From NCBI GenBank assembly GCA_013538855.1, contig JABXJS010000045.1, forward strand, positions 1-64,000: DNA of 64,000 nt. The letters run 5' to 3'. The notes beneath the pieces are model-generated. The model did not search any database. It worked only from the letters and a program-made list of their open reading frames with translations, and had not been told where the DNA came from. Every line of letters begins with the position of its first letter. Positions within the stretch are counted from its first letter, which is position 1. Below, in pieces: positions 43,382 through 53,212 of the stretch. The position numbers were made by a program, and so were the translations under genes. The stretch is from Herpetosiphonaceae bacterium. GTDB taxonomy: Bacteria > Chloroflexota > Chloroflexia > Chloroflexales > Herpetosiphonaceae.

Positions 43382-43777
43382 ATGAAGATTACACGCAGTG
43401 GTTCGTTGCCATCGAACGCCGGCCCCGGCGACTGGTTCACAGGCAGTGTGCGGATCGACCCGCTGGTGCAGGCCCCTGCGCCTGCGCGCGTTGGTGCCGC
43501 CAGCGTCACCTTTGAGCCAGGTGCGCGCACAGCGTGGCATACACATCCGCTAGGCCAGACGTTGATCGTCACCTTCGGGCTAGGCTGGGTGCAGCGCGAG
43601 GGCGGGCCGGTCGAGGAGATTCGCCCAGGCGATGTGGTCTGGTTCGAGCCAGACGAGAAGCACTGGCATGGCGCCACGGCGACAACCGCGATGAGCCACA
43701 TCGCCATCCACGAGGCGCTCAACGGCAAGGCCGTGGACTGGCTGGAGCACGTCAGCGACGAGCAGTATCACATGTAA
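43382..43777 (+). CDS. Small cupin protein
   Basis: 131 residues, one cupin barrel. Metal motif 1 is [20 protein letters not shown] (~47-66) with HxH, and motif 2 is [16 protein letters not shown] (~81-97) with the His. The order and spacing match single-domain cupins of the carboxymuconolactone-decarboxylase-associated kind (QdoI/YhhW-like small cupins). Substrate unknown; metal binding likely. GGAAGGAG precedes the ATG. Confidence 0.87.
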   Translation: MKITRSGSLPSNAGPGDWFTGSVRIDPLVQAPAPARVGAASVTFEPGARTAWHTHPLGQTLIVTFGLGWVQREGGPVEEIRPGDVVWFEPDEKHWHGATATTAMSHIAIHEALNGKAVDWLEHVSDEQYHM

Positions 43778-43858
43778 CCGCGAGCCGCGCCAGCGCTGCA
43801 CGCAGCACAACGGCCAATTCCCTACGCTGAGGACATTAAGCAAGAAAGCATACCGATC

Positions 43859-45025
43859 ATGATCTTCGTCTTAACACTGGTCTTACTGATCTATGGGAGC
43901 ATCAACGCCTACATTGGCCTGCGGACGTGGCAGTGGCTGCAGGTCATCGCCCCGTTCAGCATGCCCAGCCCGCTCTACTGGCTGGTGTTTTGGCTGGTGG
44001 CCTGCTCGTTTCTGCTGGCGCGGCTCGTGGCGGGCCGCGTGCCGCTGTGGCTCTCAAACGTGCTGGCGCAGGTCGGCGGCTACTGGCTGGCGATTATGTT
44101 TTATAGTGTGCCGCTGCTGGTGCTGGTGGACCTGATCCGGCTTGTCGATTATTTTACGGGCCTTCTCGCGGTCGTGCACCTGTCCGCGCTGCCCTTGGTC
44201 GCCATCACTGGCACGCTGATCTGCGCCGTGATCGGCACAGCGCTGATCTATGGCACGTGGCGCGCGCGCAATCCCGTGGTCACCAGCTACGCGCTCACGA
44301 TCCCGAAGCAGGCCGGAGCGTATCAGGAGCTCAACATCGTGCTGGTGTCGGACACACACCTGGGCTACACGAACGGCACCAGCCGAATTCACAAGCTGGT
44401 CGGCATCGTCAATGAGCTTGAGCCGGACCTTGTGCTGATCGCTGGCGATCTGATCGACGATGATCTGCGGCCATTTCTGAGCGCAGACATGGCCACCGAG
44501 CTGAGTGCGCTACGCTCCAAGCTAGGCACGTATGCCATCCTCGGCAACCACGATGCGCGCGCCGAGCAGCTTTCCGCCTACCGCGCCGAGCTAGACCGCG
44601 TTGGCATTCAGCTGCTGATTGACGAAACGGTCATGGTCGATGACAGCTTCATCCTGGTTGGGCGCAACGATACCACGATGCCGCGCGCGTCGTCGGGCGC
44701 TGTCGCACCGCTGGACGCGCTTGTGCAGGACGCCGACCGCGCACTGCCGCTGCTCGTGATGGATCACAACCCGATCCGCTTGGCTGATGCCGTCGCCGTC
44801 GGGGCCGATGTGCAGGTCTCCGGTCACACCCACGCCGGGCAGATGTTCCCGTTTACGCTGATCACCAGCCGCACGTATGGGCAGGACTGGGGCTATCTCC
44901 AGCGCGAATCCACGCATGTCGTGATCTCGTCGGGCTTTGGCACCTGGGGGCCGCCAATTCGCGTTGGGACGCGCCCAGAGGTGGTGCGGCTACAGCTCAC
45001 CTTCGCAGCCCCCGGCGACGCCTAG
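43859..45025 (+). CDS. Membrane-bound metallophosphoesterase (YkuE/YaeI-like)
   Basis: 388 residues. Four hydrophobic helices fill the first ~145. The catalytic domain then follows: SDTHLGY (~166), AGDLIDDD (~195), GNHDAR (~226), DHNPIRLA (~302) and SGHTHAGQMFPF (~323), the full metal-binding set of calcineurin-like phosphoesterases. Family members such as YkuE and LpxG act on lipid or cell-wall phosphates at the membrane; the precise substrate is not clear. It has no close partner gene and is flanked by the GC-rich repeat. Confidence 0.88.
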   Translation: MIFVLTLVLLIYGSINAYIGLRTWQWLQVIAPFSMPSPLYWLVFWLVACSFLLARLVAGRVPLWLSNVLAQVGGYWLAIMFYSVPLLVLVDLIRLVDYFTGLLAVVHLSALPLVAITGTLICAVIGTALIYGTWRARNPVVTSYALTIPKQAGAYQELNIVLVSDTHLGYTNGTSRIHKLVGIVNELEPDLVLIAGDLIDDDLRPFLSADMATELSALRSKLGTYAILGNHDARAEQLSAYRAELDRVGIQLLIDETVMVDDSFILVGRNDTTMPRASSGAVAPLDALVQDADRALPLLVMDHNPIRLADAVAVGADVQVSGHTHAGQMFPFTLITSRTYGQDWGYLQRESTHVVISSGFGTWGPPIRVGTRPEVVRLQLTFAAPGDA

Positions 45026-45052
45026 CTGCACCGTCACCAGCGCACCGCTGAC

Positions 45053-45330
45053 GCCATCGCACCCTTGTTGTGGGGCTGCGCCTGCCCGGCTGTGGTGAGA
45101 ATGAGCGGGCGCAGAACCACCAGCGCCCGCGCCTTCAGCCGGGGCCTGCGCACCGCCACACGCGCAGTATCGCCCATGCGCATACGCTGCGCAGCCAGCC
45201 CACTGCTCAAGCCATCGCACCGAAGTGGCGGGGCTGCGCCAGCCAAGCCCTGTGCAAAACGAGCGTGCGCAGAACCACCAGTGCCCGCGCCTTCAGCCGG
45301 GGCCTGCGCACCGCCACACGCGCAGTATTT
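45053..45330. repeat. Two more copies of the GC-rich repeat
   Basis: Two units 158 bp apart share GCCATCGCACC, a GGGGCTGCGCC stretch, GCGCAGAACCACCAG, CGCGCCTTCAGCCGGGGCCT and CACACGCGCAGTAT in order. They are shorter relatives of the units at 42.9-43.2 kb. The stretch 45331-45478 has no gene and no further repeat. Confidence 0.82.
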
Positions 45331-45478
45331 CACCACAGGCAAACCGCCATCAGTGTGCAAGGTACAGGAAACCGACGGAAGCGGGCCGACAGCGCCGACC
45401 ATGGAGCGGTTTTCTGCGGAAGGCGCAACGCAGCGGCAGCCGCACAGCATGGTTGAAGCTGTGCGGCTGCCGCGTGAA

Positions 45479-46348
45479 CTAATTGCGGCGCGAGTCGGCG
45501 GCGGGCGTCTCGTCGTGGAAGTAGACCGTGCGAATGGGGAAGGGGATCTCGATGCCGTTGGCGTCGAGGGCTTTTTTGATGGCCACGAGCACCGTGTGGC
45601 GCGTCTGCACCAGTTCGCGGCGGGCGGGCGGCGCGATCCACCAGCGCACCAGCAGGTTGACCGACGAGTCGGCGAGCGCGACCATCAGCACCTCGGGCGC
45701 AGGCTCCTGGCAGATCGCGTCGAGGCCAGCGAGCGTGCGCAGGATGACCGCGCGGGCGTGCTCGACATCGTCGCTGTAGCCGATGCCGACCTCGTACTCG
45801 ATGCGGCGCTTATCGAAGGCCGTGTTGACCGTAACGGACTTGGTGAACAGATCGCTGTTGGGGATGACCACGCGGCGATTGTCGTAGGTGCGGATCAGCG
45901 TAGCGCGGGTCTGAATGTCCTCGACGGTGCCCTCGTAGGCATCGACAACGATCTGATCGCCGATCTTGAACGGGTTGGTGAGCAGCAGCAGGATGCCGGC
46001 GAGAAAGTTCTGCAGGATATCGCGGAAGGCGAAGCCGATAGCGACGCCGCCGATGCCCAGCAGCTCGATCAGCCGCCCGAGCGTAAACGAGGGAAACACG
46101 ACCACCAGCGCCACCAGCAGCCCGACAAACACCAGCAGCGAGCGCGACAGCCGCGCGATGACGACCGCCAGGTTCGCGCTCGACGAGCGGCGCCGGATCA
46201 GCCGCTCGATCAGGCGGCTGGCCAGGCCCGACAGCCACCAGAACAGCGCAAAGACCAGCAGGCCGATGACGATGTACGGCAGCTGCGCCAACAGCCCATT
46301 GAGCATGGCTTGAACCGAGCGAATGGCCGCCGAAAAATCAATGCTCAT
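45479..46348 (-). CDS. MscS-family mechanosensitive channel, copy 2
   Basis: 289 residues, about 36 shorter than copy 1, mainly at the C-terminus. Same plan: three helices (~20-115), pore helix GGVAIGFAFRDILQNFLAGILLL (~104-126), beta domain with GTVEDIQTRATLIRTYDNRRVVIPNSDL (~143-170). Its start overlaps the pyrC stop (ATGA), so it is the last gene of the pyrimidine operon and translationally coupled. A link between pyrimidine supply and osmotic control would be new; otherwise it may simply be carried along. Confidence 0.93.
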   Translation of the reverse strand: MSIDFSAAIRSVQAMLNGLLAQLPYIVIGLLVFALFWWLSGLASRLIERLIRRRSSSANLAVVIARLSRSLLVFVGLLVALVVVFPSFTLGRLIELLGIGGVAIGFAFRDILQNFLAGILLLLTNPFKIGDQIVVDAYEGTVEDIQTRATLIRTYDNRRVVIPNSDLFTKSVTVNTAFDKRRIEYEVGIGYSDDVEHARAVILRTLAGLDAICQEPAPEVLMVALADSSVNLLVRWWIAPPARRELVQTRHTVLVAIKKALDANGIEIPFPIRTVYFHDETPAADSRRN

Positions 46349-47766
46349 GCCTCGTCCTCATCGAAGACGCCTGGCAGATGGCCGATGCTGGGCTGCGGCT
46401 GCTGCAGCGAGGTGCCGAAGCCAGCGCGCTGAAAGACGATCTGGCCCTCGGACATCGTGAGCATGACCTGGCCGCGCATCTCCTGGCCCATCAAGGGCGT
46501 GTTCTTGCCCTTCGAGGCCAGGGACTCCGGCGTGACCGTCCAGACCGCATTGGGGTCGTAGATGGTGAGCGTGGCCGGATCGCCGGGGCCGAGCGAGATC
46601 GGCAGCACGTCGATGATCGCGGCGGGGCCGTGGGTCATGCGCGCCACCAGCTCCACCACGTCGATCTGCATGCTGTTGACCAGCGTGAGCAGCATAGGCA
46701 GCGCCAGCTCCAGGCCGGTGAAGCCCGGCGCAGCGTGGTCGAACTCGCACTCCTTATCGACGAGCGTGTGCGGCGCGTGGTCGGTGGCGATGGCGTCGAT
46801 GGTGCCATCGCGCAGGCCAGCGATAAGCGCCTGGACATCCTCGGCGGAGCGCAGCGGCGGGCTAACGCGGGTGCGCGGATCGTAGGGGCGCAGCTGGGCG
46901 GGATCGTAGGGGCCTTTGCCGTCCCACGGCTCCATATTGCCCAGCACCCAGCGGTCGGTCATCACCAGATGGTGCGGCGTGACCTCGGCGGTCACGCGGA
47001 TGCCCATGGCTTTGGCGCGGCGGATCAGCTCGACGCCGCCGGCGGTGCTGAGGTGGCAGATATGCAGGCGGCCGCCGGTCTCAGCGGCGAGGGCGATATC
47101 GCGGGCGATCATGACCTCCTCGCCGGAGGCGGGCCAGCCGGTCAGGCCGAGGCGTGTAGCCACCGGACCGGCGTTCATCACCGCGCCGCGCACGATGCTC
47201 AAGTCCTCGCAGTGGTTCATCACCGGGCGGCCGGTCATCTTGCTGTAGAGCAGCGCCTGGCGCATGATGTGGGCGTCCCAGATCGGCGCGCCGTCGTCGC
47301 TGAAGCCGTGTGCGCCGGCGTCGGACAACTCGGCGAGCGGGGCCAGCACCTTGCCCTCGCGGCCGAGGGTAACAGCGCCGATGGGCAGCACGTGGATCAC
47401 GCCGTGGCGGGCGGCGATATCGTACTGCTGGCGAATCTGCGAGGCCGAGTCGAGGGTGGGGTTGGTGTTGGGCATGGGACAGATCGTAGTGTAGCCGCCG
47501 CGCACCGCAGCGTCCATGCCGGTGGCGATCGTCTCCTTGCCCTCGAAGCCTGGCTCGCGCAGGTGGGTGTGAATATCGATGAAGCCTGGTGTCACAAAGC
47601 AGCCAGTGGCGTCGATGAACTCGGCCTCATCGCCATAGGATGTGGGAGCTGAGGCGAGATCGACGACCTCGCGCACATAGCCGTCCTCGAGCACCAGATC
47701 GCCGACGGTGGCGGTTTTGCGGTCGGGATCGATGATGCAGCCATTTTTAATAATAATCCGCGGCAT
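46345..47766 (-). CDS. pyrC: Dihydroorotase
   Basis: About 473 residues, the class I amidohydrolase type. Metal ligands: GFIDIHTHLREPG (~58-70), the His of VMNHCEDL (~177), LHICHLSTAGGV (~231) and the Asp of AIATDHAPHTL (~310). The Lys usually carboxylated is replaced or not evident, as in many class I forms. It closes carbamoyl-aspartate to dihydroorotate. AAGGAG lies 8 nt before the ATG, 16 nt after the pyrB stop; a longer upstream frame overlaps pyrB and is rejected. Confidence 0.95.
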   Translation of the reverse strand: MPRIIIKNGCIIDPDRKTATVGDLVLEDGYVREVVDLASAPTSYGDEAEFIDATGCFVTPGFIDIHTHLREPGFEGKETIATGMDAAVRGGYTTICPMPNTNPTLDSASQIRQQYDIAARHGVIHVLPIGAVTLGREGKVLAPLAELSDAGAHGFSDDGAPIWDAHIMRQALLYSKMTGRPVMNHCEDLSIVRGAVMNAGPVATRLGLTGWPASGEEVMIARDIALAAETGGRLHICHLSTAGGVELIRRAKAMGIRVTAEVTPHHLVMTDRWVLGNMEPWDGKGPYDPAQLRPYDPRTRVSPPLRSAEDVQALIAGLRDGTIDAIATDHAPHTLVDKECEFDHAAPGFTGLELALPMLLTLVNSMQIDVVELVARMTHGPAAIIDVLPISLGPGDPATLTIYDPNAVWTVTPESLASKGKNTPLMGQEMRGQVMLTMSEGQIVFQRAGFGTSLQQPQPSIGHLPGVFDEDEA

Positions 47767-47782
47767 GAAAACAACTCCTTGG

Positions 47783-48745
47783 CTAGGCGCTAGGCGCTTG
47801 ATCGCGGCTCTCGGCCACCAGGTACAGCAGCGCCATGCGCACGGCGACGCCGTTGGTGACCTGCTGCTCGACCATCGAGTGCGGTCCGGTGGCCACATCG
47901 GGCATAATCTCGATGCCCTCGTTCATGGGGCCGGGGTGCATCACCAGGACCTTGGGCTGGGCGCGGCTGACGCGATCGGCGGTGAGGCCAAAGCGGCGCG
48001 TATACTCGCGCAGCGACGGCAGCAGGCCGCCCTCCATACGCTCGCGCTGCAGGCGCAGGGCCATGAGCACATCCGCGCCCTCGCAGCTCGCGTCGAGATC
48101 GTGGGAGATCGTGACATTGGGCCAGGTGCGCTGCCACTCGCTGGCGGGGCCGATGAGGGTTGGCGGTGCGCAGAGCGTGACATGGGCGCCGAGCGTCGTG
48201 AGCGCCCACAGGTTGGAGCGGGCGACGCGGCTGTGCAGAATATCGCCGACGATCACGATTTTCTTACCGTGCACATCGCCAAGCTGCTCGGTCATCGTAA
48301 AGAGGTCAAGCAGCGCCTGCGACGGATGCGCGTGGCGGCCATCGCCGGCGTTGATCACCGAGCCGCGGAAGTGCTCGGCCACGAGGTAGGGCGCGCCGCT
48401 GCTGGTGTGGCGCAGCACGATATAGTCGGCACCGAGGGCCTGCACCGTGCGCACCGTATCGACGAGCGACTCGCCCTTTTTGACGCTGGTGTCCTTGGAG
48501 CCAACGCTGAGCACATTGGCCGAGAGCGCCTTGGCCGCCAGCTCGAACGAGACGCGGGTGCGCGTGCTCTCCTCCCAAAACATATTCACCACGATTTTAC
48601 CGCGCAGGGTGGGCACCTGTTTGATTGGCCGGGCCAGCACATCTTTCATCTGGGCGGCGGTGGCCAGCACACCGCGCAGCTCAGCGGCGCTCCAGTCGTC
48701 GAGCGCAAGGATATGCCGACGGCGCGGCACAGTCGGTGCATTCAT
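47783..48745 (-). CDS. pyrB: Aspartate carbamoyltransferase catalytic chain
   Basis: 320 residues. The carbamoyl-phosphate motif ESTRTRVSFE (~49-58) and RHTSSGAPYLVAE (~99-111), the aspartate region MALRLQRERM (~217-226) and VMHPGPMNEGIE (~259-270) are all intact. It makes carbamoyl-aspartate, the first dedicated step of pyrimidine synthesis. No pyrI regulatory chain is present, so control is likely through PyrR. AAGGAG lies 6 nt before the ATG; it begins 52 nt after the Clp-fusion gene. Confidence 0.96.
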   Translation of the reverse strand: MNAPTVPRRRHILALDDWSAAELRGVLATAAQMKDVLARPIKQVPTLRGKIVVNMFWEESTRTRVSFELAAKALSANVLSVGSKDTSVKKGESLVDTVRTVQALGADYIVLRHTSSGAPYLVAEHFRGSVINAGDGRHAHPSQALLDLFTMTEQLGDVHGKKIVIVGDILHSRVARSNLWALTTLGAHVTLCAPPTLIGPASEWQRTWPNVTISHDLDASCEGADVLMALRLQRERMEGGLLPSLREYTRRFGLTADRVSRAQPKVLVMHPGPMNEGIEIMPDVATGPHSMVEQQVTNGVAVRMALLYLVAESRDQAPSA

Positions 48746-48797
48746 GTAAAACTCCTTGTGGCTAAAGCACACAGTTGCGCCGCAGCGTGGCGGCGGC

Positions 48798-51794
48798 TCA
48801 ACGGCTATTCAGCTCGCGCAGTGCAGCCTCGATAAAGAGGTCCAGCTTGCCCGCCAGCACATCGCGCGGATTGGGCGTAGACATCGCTGTGCGCGGGTCT
48901 TTGATATACGTGCGCTTTGAAAAGTGATAGGTGCGCACAACCGAACCCCACTCGCCGCCAGCGTCAGCGCGCTCGCGGCCGCCAGCGCCAGCCAAGAGCC
49001 GCGCCTGCAGCAGCAGCAGCGCCAGATCGCGCGCCGCTCGCTCGCTCTGGGCGGTCACGAGTGCGGCCGTGCCGGTGGGCACGTGGATGGCGCGCGCCGA
49101 TCCGCGCAGCCGTCGCAAAAAATGGCCGTTGGCGCGCACAGCGCTGGTCGATGCATCGACCTCGACCAGCGGCAGCTCGGGGGCGTCCTCATCGGGCACG
49201 GGCAGGACGCTCACCTGCACCTGCGTCACCGTCTTGCGGCGTGGCTCGCCGCCCACCTCAGAGATGCGGTGGGTGCCCGCCTCGTGGCGCAGCAGGCCAT
49301 AGAGGCCGGTGCCATTCAGCCGCAGCGTCACGCGCGCCTGCTGGTCCTCGGCGACCGTCTCCTCCAGCACCTCGGCCTCGAAGCGCTTGGAGGCCGCCCA
49401 GCTCAGGTACATGTTGGCCAGCTGGCGCACCCAGCGCAGGCCGTCGCCGGTGCCGCTGGTATGTTCCAAGATGACCAGGGCATCGTGCCAATCCTCGGCA
49501 TCGTGGAAGAACAGCTCTAGCTCGGCGAAGCGCAGATCGCGCTCGAAGCGCCCGAGCGTGCGCACCAGCTCGGGAAACAGCCGCCGCTCGCGGTTCTGCA
49601 CGCGCTGCTCCAGGTGCACAGCCTCGTCGGCCAAGCGCTCCAGATGGTCACAGCGGTCGATGCGATGCGCCACAGCGCTCAGCTCGGCGAGCTTCTCCTG
49701 GGCCTCGGCGGGATCGTCCCAGAAGGCGGGGCCGGACATCTCCTCCAGCAGCGCGGCCTGCTGCTCGCGTGCCTGCGGCACATTCAGGCCCTTGGCCAGC
49801 AGCGCTAGGCGCGCTCTGAGGCTGGCGAGCAGCGCGGTGGCCTCATCGAGCGTCGTTGGAAGATCGGGAGTGGCCGCCGCCTCATCGGGCGAGAGCACCA
49901 CCTCGTCGTCCTCGTTGACCCAGGTAGCCTTGATGTGGTCGCGGGTCGCATAGAGCCGCAGCCAGCCATCGGTGCGCTGTGGCTCGGCCAGCAGGGCGGC
50001 GGCGAGCGGGTAGCTGACCATCTTCTCGATCTGGCGCTTGAGATAGCGCGCGCCATAGCGCACGCTGTAGCCGTGCTTGAGCAGCACATCGAGCACGCCG
50101 TCGTCAAGCTCGACCTGCACATTGCGCCGTGTCAGGCCCTCGCGATCAAACAGCTTGCGCAGCTCGCGGGCGGCGATGCGGCGCATATCGCTCTGCGACA
50201 GCGGCTTGAAGAACGTCACGCCGTCGAGGCGATTGATAAACTCTGGCGAGAAGAACGCCTCGGTCTCGCGCAGCACGCGCCGCTCGACCGCCTCCATGCC
50301 CTCGCGGGCGGTAAAGCCCCACGTCTCGCCCTGGACAATCGACGCGCCAAAATTGCTGGTCATAATAATGATGGTGTTGCGCAGATTGACCTCCTCGCCC
50401 ATCGCGTTGACCAGCAGGCCCTCGTCGAACAGCTGCAGAAAGCGGTTGAAGATCGAGTGGTGGGCCTTCTCAAACTCATCGAGCAGCAGCACAGCGAAGG
50501 GCAGGTTGATCAGCGCCAGCGTGAGCTTGCCGCGGCGCTCGGTGTCGTTATCGCCCCACGACTGGCCGAACAGCTGCATAAAGTCGTGCGGGCCGCTGTA
50601 GTCGGCCATGTTGAAGCGCACAAAGCGATCCTCGCTGCCGAAGAGCGTCGCCGCCAGCGTGCGCGCCAGCTCGGTTTTGCCCACGCCGGTTGGGCCGAGA
50701 TAGAGATAGACGCCCATCGGCCGCGACGGATCGTGCAGGCGGGCCTTGAGCAGCGCGAGCTTCTGCACCATCGCCGCCACCGCTGGCTCCTGGCCCAGCA
50801 CACGCTCGCTGAACGCGCGCCGCAGCGTCGCCTCATCAAAGGGCGCAGCGTCATCGAGCAGCAGCGGCGTCAGGCCAGTGCGATTACGGAAGCACTCCAC
50901 GATATGGCGCGGCTCAAGGCTCGCGGTCGCCTCGCGCTGCGCGGCCATCAGCGCCTCGTCGAGCAGCTCGATGGTCTTGCCAGGAAACGCCTGGTTCAGG
51001 ATAAAGCGCCGCGAGATGTCCAGCACCGTCTGCTGCGTCGCCTGCGGCACGATCACGCCCGAGCGCTCGAAGCGCTGCTCCACCACGTGCTGCACAATCG
51101 ACAGCACCTGATCGGAGCCAAGCGCCGGCAGCGGCAGCGACACAAACAGGCTCGCGAACGAGTCACGGTCGGCGGCCAGCGTCTGCCAGCGATCAGCGCG
51201 CGCCTCGGCGACAACAAACAGCTTGGTATCGGAGAGCACGGACTCCAGCGTGGCCGCGAGATCGTCGTCGTCGTCATCGCCGCGGCGCACGCCAGCGCCG
51301 ACCGCCGTATGCAGATCGCGCAGAAAAATCAGCGCGCGCTGCTGCTCGTTCAGCTGATTGAACAGCGCGCTCACGTTGGCGCGCCAGCCCTCGCCAAACT
51401 GCAGCGAGGCCAGCAGCGCGGAGGGCGAGAACTCATACAGCGCGAGACCTTGCAGCTCCGGCGGGACAGCGCCAAGGCCGATCTCACGAGCGATGGCGCG
51501 TGCCACCGTTGTTTTGCCCGAGCGCGAGCGGCCCAAGATCAGCGGGCGATTGCCAGCGGCCAGCATCTGCAGCGCGGCGCTGACCTCGGACTGGCGCTCA
51601 AACGCCGGCGACAGCTCATCGCGCTCCAGACGGCTGGTCAGATCAATAGCACACCGACTCAACAACTGCGACAGCGATTGATCCATAGTGTCTTGCTCCT
51701 CAAAAGGCGGCGCTGCCCCTCCCTGCTGACGTGCGCGCCGCTGTTGGGCTTGGCGCAGGAAGCGTGAATTGCGGCGATTACGGCGGCGGCTCAC
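48798..51794 (-). CDS. Clp/Hsp100 AAA+ ATPase fused to a GGQ-less release-factor-2-like domain
   Basis: 998 residues in three parts. Residues 1-36 are Arg-rich. Residues ~45-630 form two AAA+ modules without a middle domain. D1 has Walker A GRSRSGKT (88-95) but a damaged Walker B ([15 protein letters not shown], with Arg-Asp for Asp-Glu). D2 is intact: Walker A GPTGVGKT (367-374), Walker [10 protein letters not shown] (435-443), Arg finger in FINRLD (519-524). A TWGF loop (491-494) resembles the VGF loop ClpC uses to contact ClpP. Residues ~645-998 follow RF2: MSGPAFWDD (686-694), the [20 protein letters not shown] helix (781-800), [12 protein letters not shown] (834-845). The SPF decoding loop and the GGQ (site ~885-900, [12 protein letters not shown]) are both lost. 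GTG overlaps pyrR stop; an ATG at 51686 with strong GAGGAG is an alternative start. Confidence 0.88.
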   Translation of the reverse strand: MSRRRNRRNSRFLRQAQQRRARQQGGAAPPFEEQDTMDQSLSQLLSRCAIDLTSRLERDELSPAFERQSEVSAALQMLAAGNRPLILGRSRSGKTTVARAIAREIGLGAVPPELQGLALYEFSPSALLASLQFGEGWRANVSALFNQLNEQQRALIFLRDLHTAVGAGVRRGDDDDDDLAATLESVLSDTKLFVVAEARADRWQTLAADRDSFASLFVSLPLPALGSDQVLSIVQHVVEQRFERSGVIVPQATQQTVLDISRRFILNQAFPGKTIELLDEALMAAQREATASLEPRHIVECFRNRTGLTPLLLDDAAPFDEATLRRAFSERVLGQEPAVAAMVQKLALLKARLHDPSRPMGVYLYLGPTGVGKTELARTLAATLFGSEDRFVRFNMADYSGPHDFMQLFGQSWGDNDTERRGKLTLALINLPFAVLLLDEFEKAHHSIFNRFLQLFDEGLLVNAMGEEVNLRNTIIIMTSNFGASIVQGETWGFTAREGMEAVERRVLRETEAFFSPEFINRLDGVTFFKPLSQSDMRRIAARELRKLFDREGLTRRNVQVELDDGVLDVLLKHGYSVRYGARYLKRQIEKMVSYPLAAALLAEPQRTDGWLRLYATRDHIKATWVNEDDEVVLSPDEAAATPDLPTTLDEATALLASLRARLALLAKGLNVPQAREQQAALLEEMSGPAFWDDPAEAQEKLAELSAVAHRIDRCDHLERLADEAVHLEQRVQNRERRLFPELVRTLGRFERDLRFAELELFFHDAEDWHDALVILEHTSGTGDGLRWVRQLANMYLSWAASKRFEAEVLEETVAEDQQARVTLRLNGTGLYGLLRHEAGTHRISEVGGEPRRKTVTQVQVSVLPVPDEDAPELPLVEVDASTSAVRANGHFLRRLRGSARAIHVPTGTAALVTAQSERAARDLALLLLQARLLAGAGGRERADAGGEWGSVVRTYHFSKRTYIKDPRTAMSTPNPRDVLAGKLDLFIEAALRELNSR

Positions 51795-52336
51795 GGTGTG
51801 CCTGGCTCTGGCTGCACAATCGAGACAGCATCGACACCGTCGATCGGCTGCACCTGCACGTTAATGCGCTCGTCGGGCGAGGTGGGGATATTCTTGCCGA
51901 CATAGTCAGCGCGGATGGGCAGCTCGCGGTGGCCGCGGTCAACGAGCACAGCCAGCTGAATGGCGCGCGGGCGGCCCCAGTCGGTCAGCTCGTTGAGTGC
52001 GGCGCGGATGGTGCGCCCAGTGTAGAGCACATCATCGACAAGCACGATCAGCCGATCATCGAGCGGCGGCAGGACAGTGCGGCCGAGCGGCGGGGCGGGG
52101 CCGCGCGTCGTCAGATCATCGCGGTAGAGGCCGATATCTAGCTCGCCGACTGGCACCGTAGTTGACTCGGTCTCGGCCAGCAGAGCGGCGAGGCGCTGGG
52201 CGAGAGGCACACCACGGCGGTGAATGCCGATCAGCGTAACATCGGCGACGCCATCATTGCGCTCGACAATCTCGTGGGCGATGCGGGTCAAAATCCGGCG
52301 GATATCGTCGGCGTCCAACAGCTGTTTTGCACTCAT
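51791..52336 (-). CDS. pyrR: PyrR, pyrimidine operon regulator / uracil phosphoribosyltransferase
   Basis: 181 residues, the normal PyrR length. The PRPP-binding motif is [17 protein letters not shown] (~99-115). [16 protein letters not shown] (~35-50) and [16 protein letters not shown] (~64-79) are diagnostic of PyrR. It binds the leader of pyr transcripts when UMP is high and causes termination. A matching PyrR-binding sequence is present in the leader of this operon, two genes upstream. GAGGAG lies before the ATG; its stop overlaps the next gene (GTGA). Confidence 0.96.
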   Translation of the reverse strand: MSAKQLLDADDIRRILTRIAHEIVERNDGVADVTLIGIHRRGVPLAQRLAALLAETESTTVPVGELDIGLYRDDLTTRGPAPPLGRTVLPPLDDRLIVLVDDVLYTGRTIRAALNELTDWGRPRAIQLAVLVDRGHRELPIRADYVGKNIPTSPDERINVQVQPIDGVDAVSIVQPEPGTP

Positions 52337-52449
52337 AACGTGGTCTCCTCATAATGCCGACTCAGGGCGCTTCCGGCTAGCAGGCACGGCGTAGCACCGC
52401 ATCTCATGCGGCAGTTAAGCCAGGAGGTGCGCTGCGCCAAAAGTGCTGA

Positions 52450-53166
52450 TCAGCCGCCAAGGCGCACGCGCGCTAAGCCTTTGAGATCCTGCCAAGCGGT
52501 TTTGGCAACATTGACCGTGGTTCCAAGGTCCTCGATCCACTCCACCGGCACCTCAAAGATCCGGTAGCCTTGGCGCTCGGCCTTGAGCAGCAGCTCGCTA
52601 TCAAAGAACCACTCGTTATCTTTAACCTGCGGGATGAGCTTGTGGGCTGCCTCGCGGGTGATGGCCTTGAAGCCGCACTGCGCATCGCGAAAGCGATTCC
52701 AGAACATCAAGCGAATGATCATGTTATAGATGCGCGAGATGACCTCACGCTTCCACTGGCGCGTCACAATCGCACCGTGCATCAGCCGCGAGCCAGTGCC
52801 CAGATCGTAGTCGCTGTGGATGAGCGCCGCCAGCATGGGCGGTAGCGCGCGCAGATTGGTCGAGAGGTCAACATCCATATAGCAGAGGATGTCGGCATCG
52901 CTATTGAGCCATGCCGTGCGCAGCGCCCGTCCGCGCCCACGCTGCTCCAGCCGAATAAAATCGACTTCGCCAGGAAAGCGTGCCTTGAGGTCCTGGCAGA
53001 TCTGCGGGGTACGATCCTTCGAGCCGTTGTCGGCCACAACGATGCGCCAGCGGTACGGACATGCCTCATGGAGAAAGGTGCGGAGGGCTAAGACGCTGTC
53101 TTCCAGCTGCTCTTCTTCATTTAATACTGGAATGACGATATCCACCACAGTATCAGAAAAACTCAT
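52450..53166 (-). CDS. GT2-family glycosyltransferase (dolichyl-phosphate-sugar synthase-like)
   Basis: About 238 residues. VDIVIPVLNEEEQLEDSV (~7-24) is the nucleotide-binding strand. VVADNGSKDRT (~42-52) is the second motif, the metal-binding MDVDLSTNLRAL (~94-105) contains the DxD, and DAQCGFKAITREAA (~155-168) is the GT2 lid typical of polyprenyl-phosphate sugar transferases. No membrane segment is attached, so it probably works at the membrane surface. It is read from the PyrR-controlled leader and precedes pyrR by ~113 nt. The ATG chosen has GAGG 5 nt upstream. Confidence 0.85.
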   Translation of the reverse strand: MSFSDTVVDIVIPVLNEEEQLEDSVLALRTFLHEACPYRWRIVVADNGSKDRTPQICQDLKARFPGEVDFIRLEQRGRGRALRTAWLNSDADILCYMDVDLSTNLRALPPMLAALIHSDYDLGTGSRLMHGAIVTRQWKREVISRIYNMIIRLMFWNRFRDAQCGFKAITREAAHKLIPQVKDNEWFFDSELLLKAERQGYRIFEVPVEWIEDLGTTVNVAKTAWQDLKGLARVRLGG

Positions 53167-53179
53167 TGAAACCTCAACG

Positions 53180-53212
53180 AAAAAAACCCCAAGCCTGCCA
53201 AGCGGCCTGAGG
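53180..53212 (-). terminator. Attenuator terminator in the pyr leader
   Basis: On the minus strand CCTCAGGCC and GGCTTGGGG form a 9-bp stem (with G-U pairs) and an 8-nt loop, followed by seven T residues. It lies 14 nt before the first coding start of the operon and about 60 nt after the PyrR site, as in PyrR attenuation. Confidence 0.8.

Noticed and set aside
45065-46432. 455-residue frame on the plus strand across the repeat and MscS gene
   Set aside because: Low-complexity composition, crosses a known repeat and is antisense to the MscS gene.
49935-51767. 610-residue frame on the plus strand
   Set aside because: It is antisense to the Clp fusion gene, with no ribosome site and no domain. 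The minus-strand product has clear AAA+ motifs.
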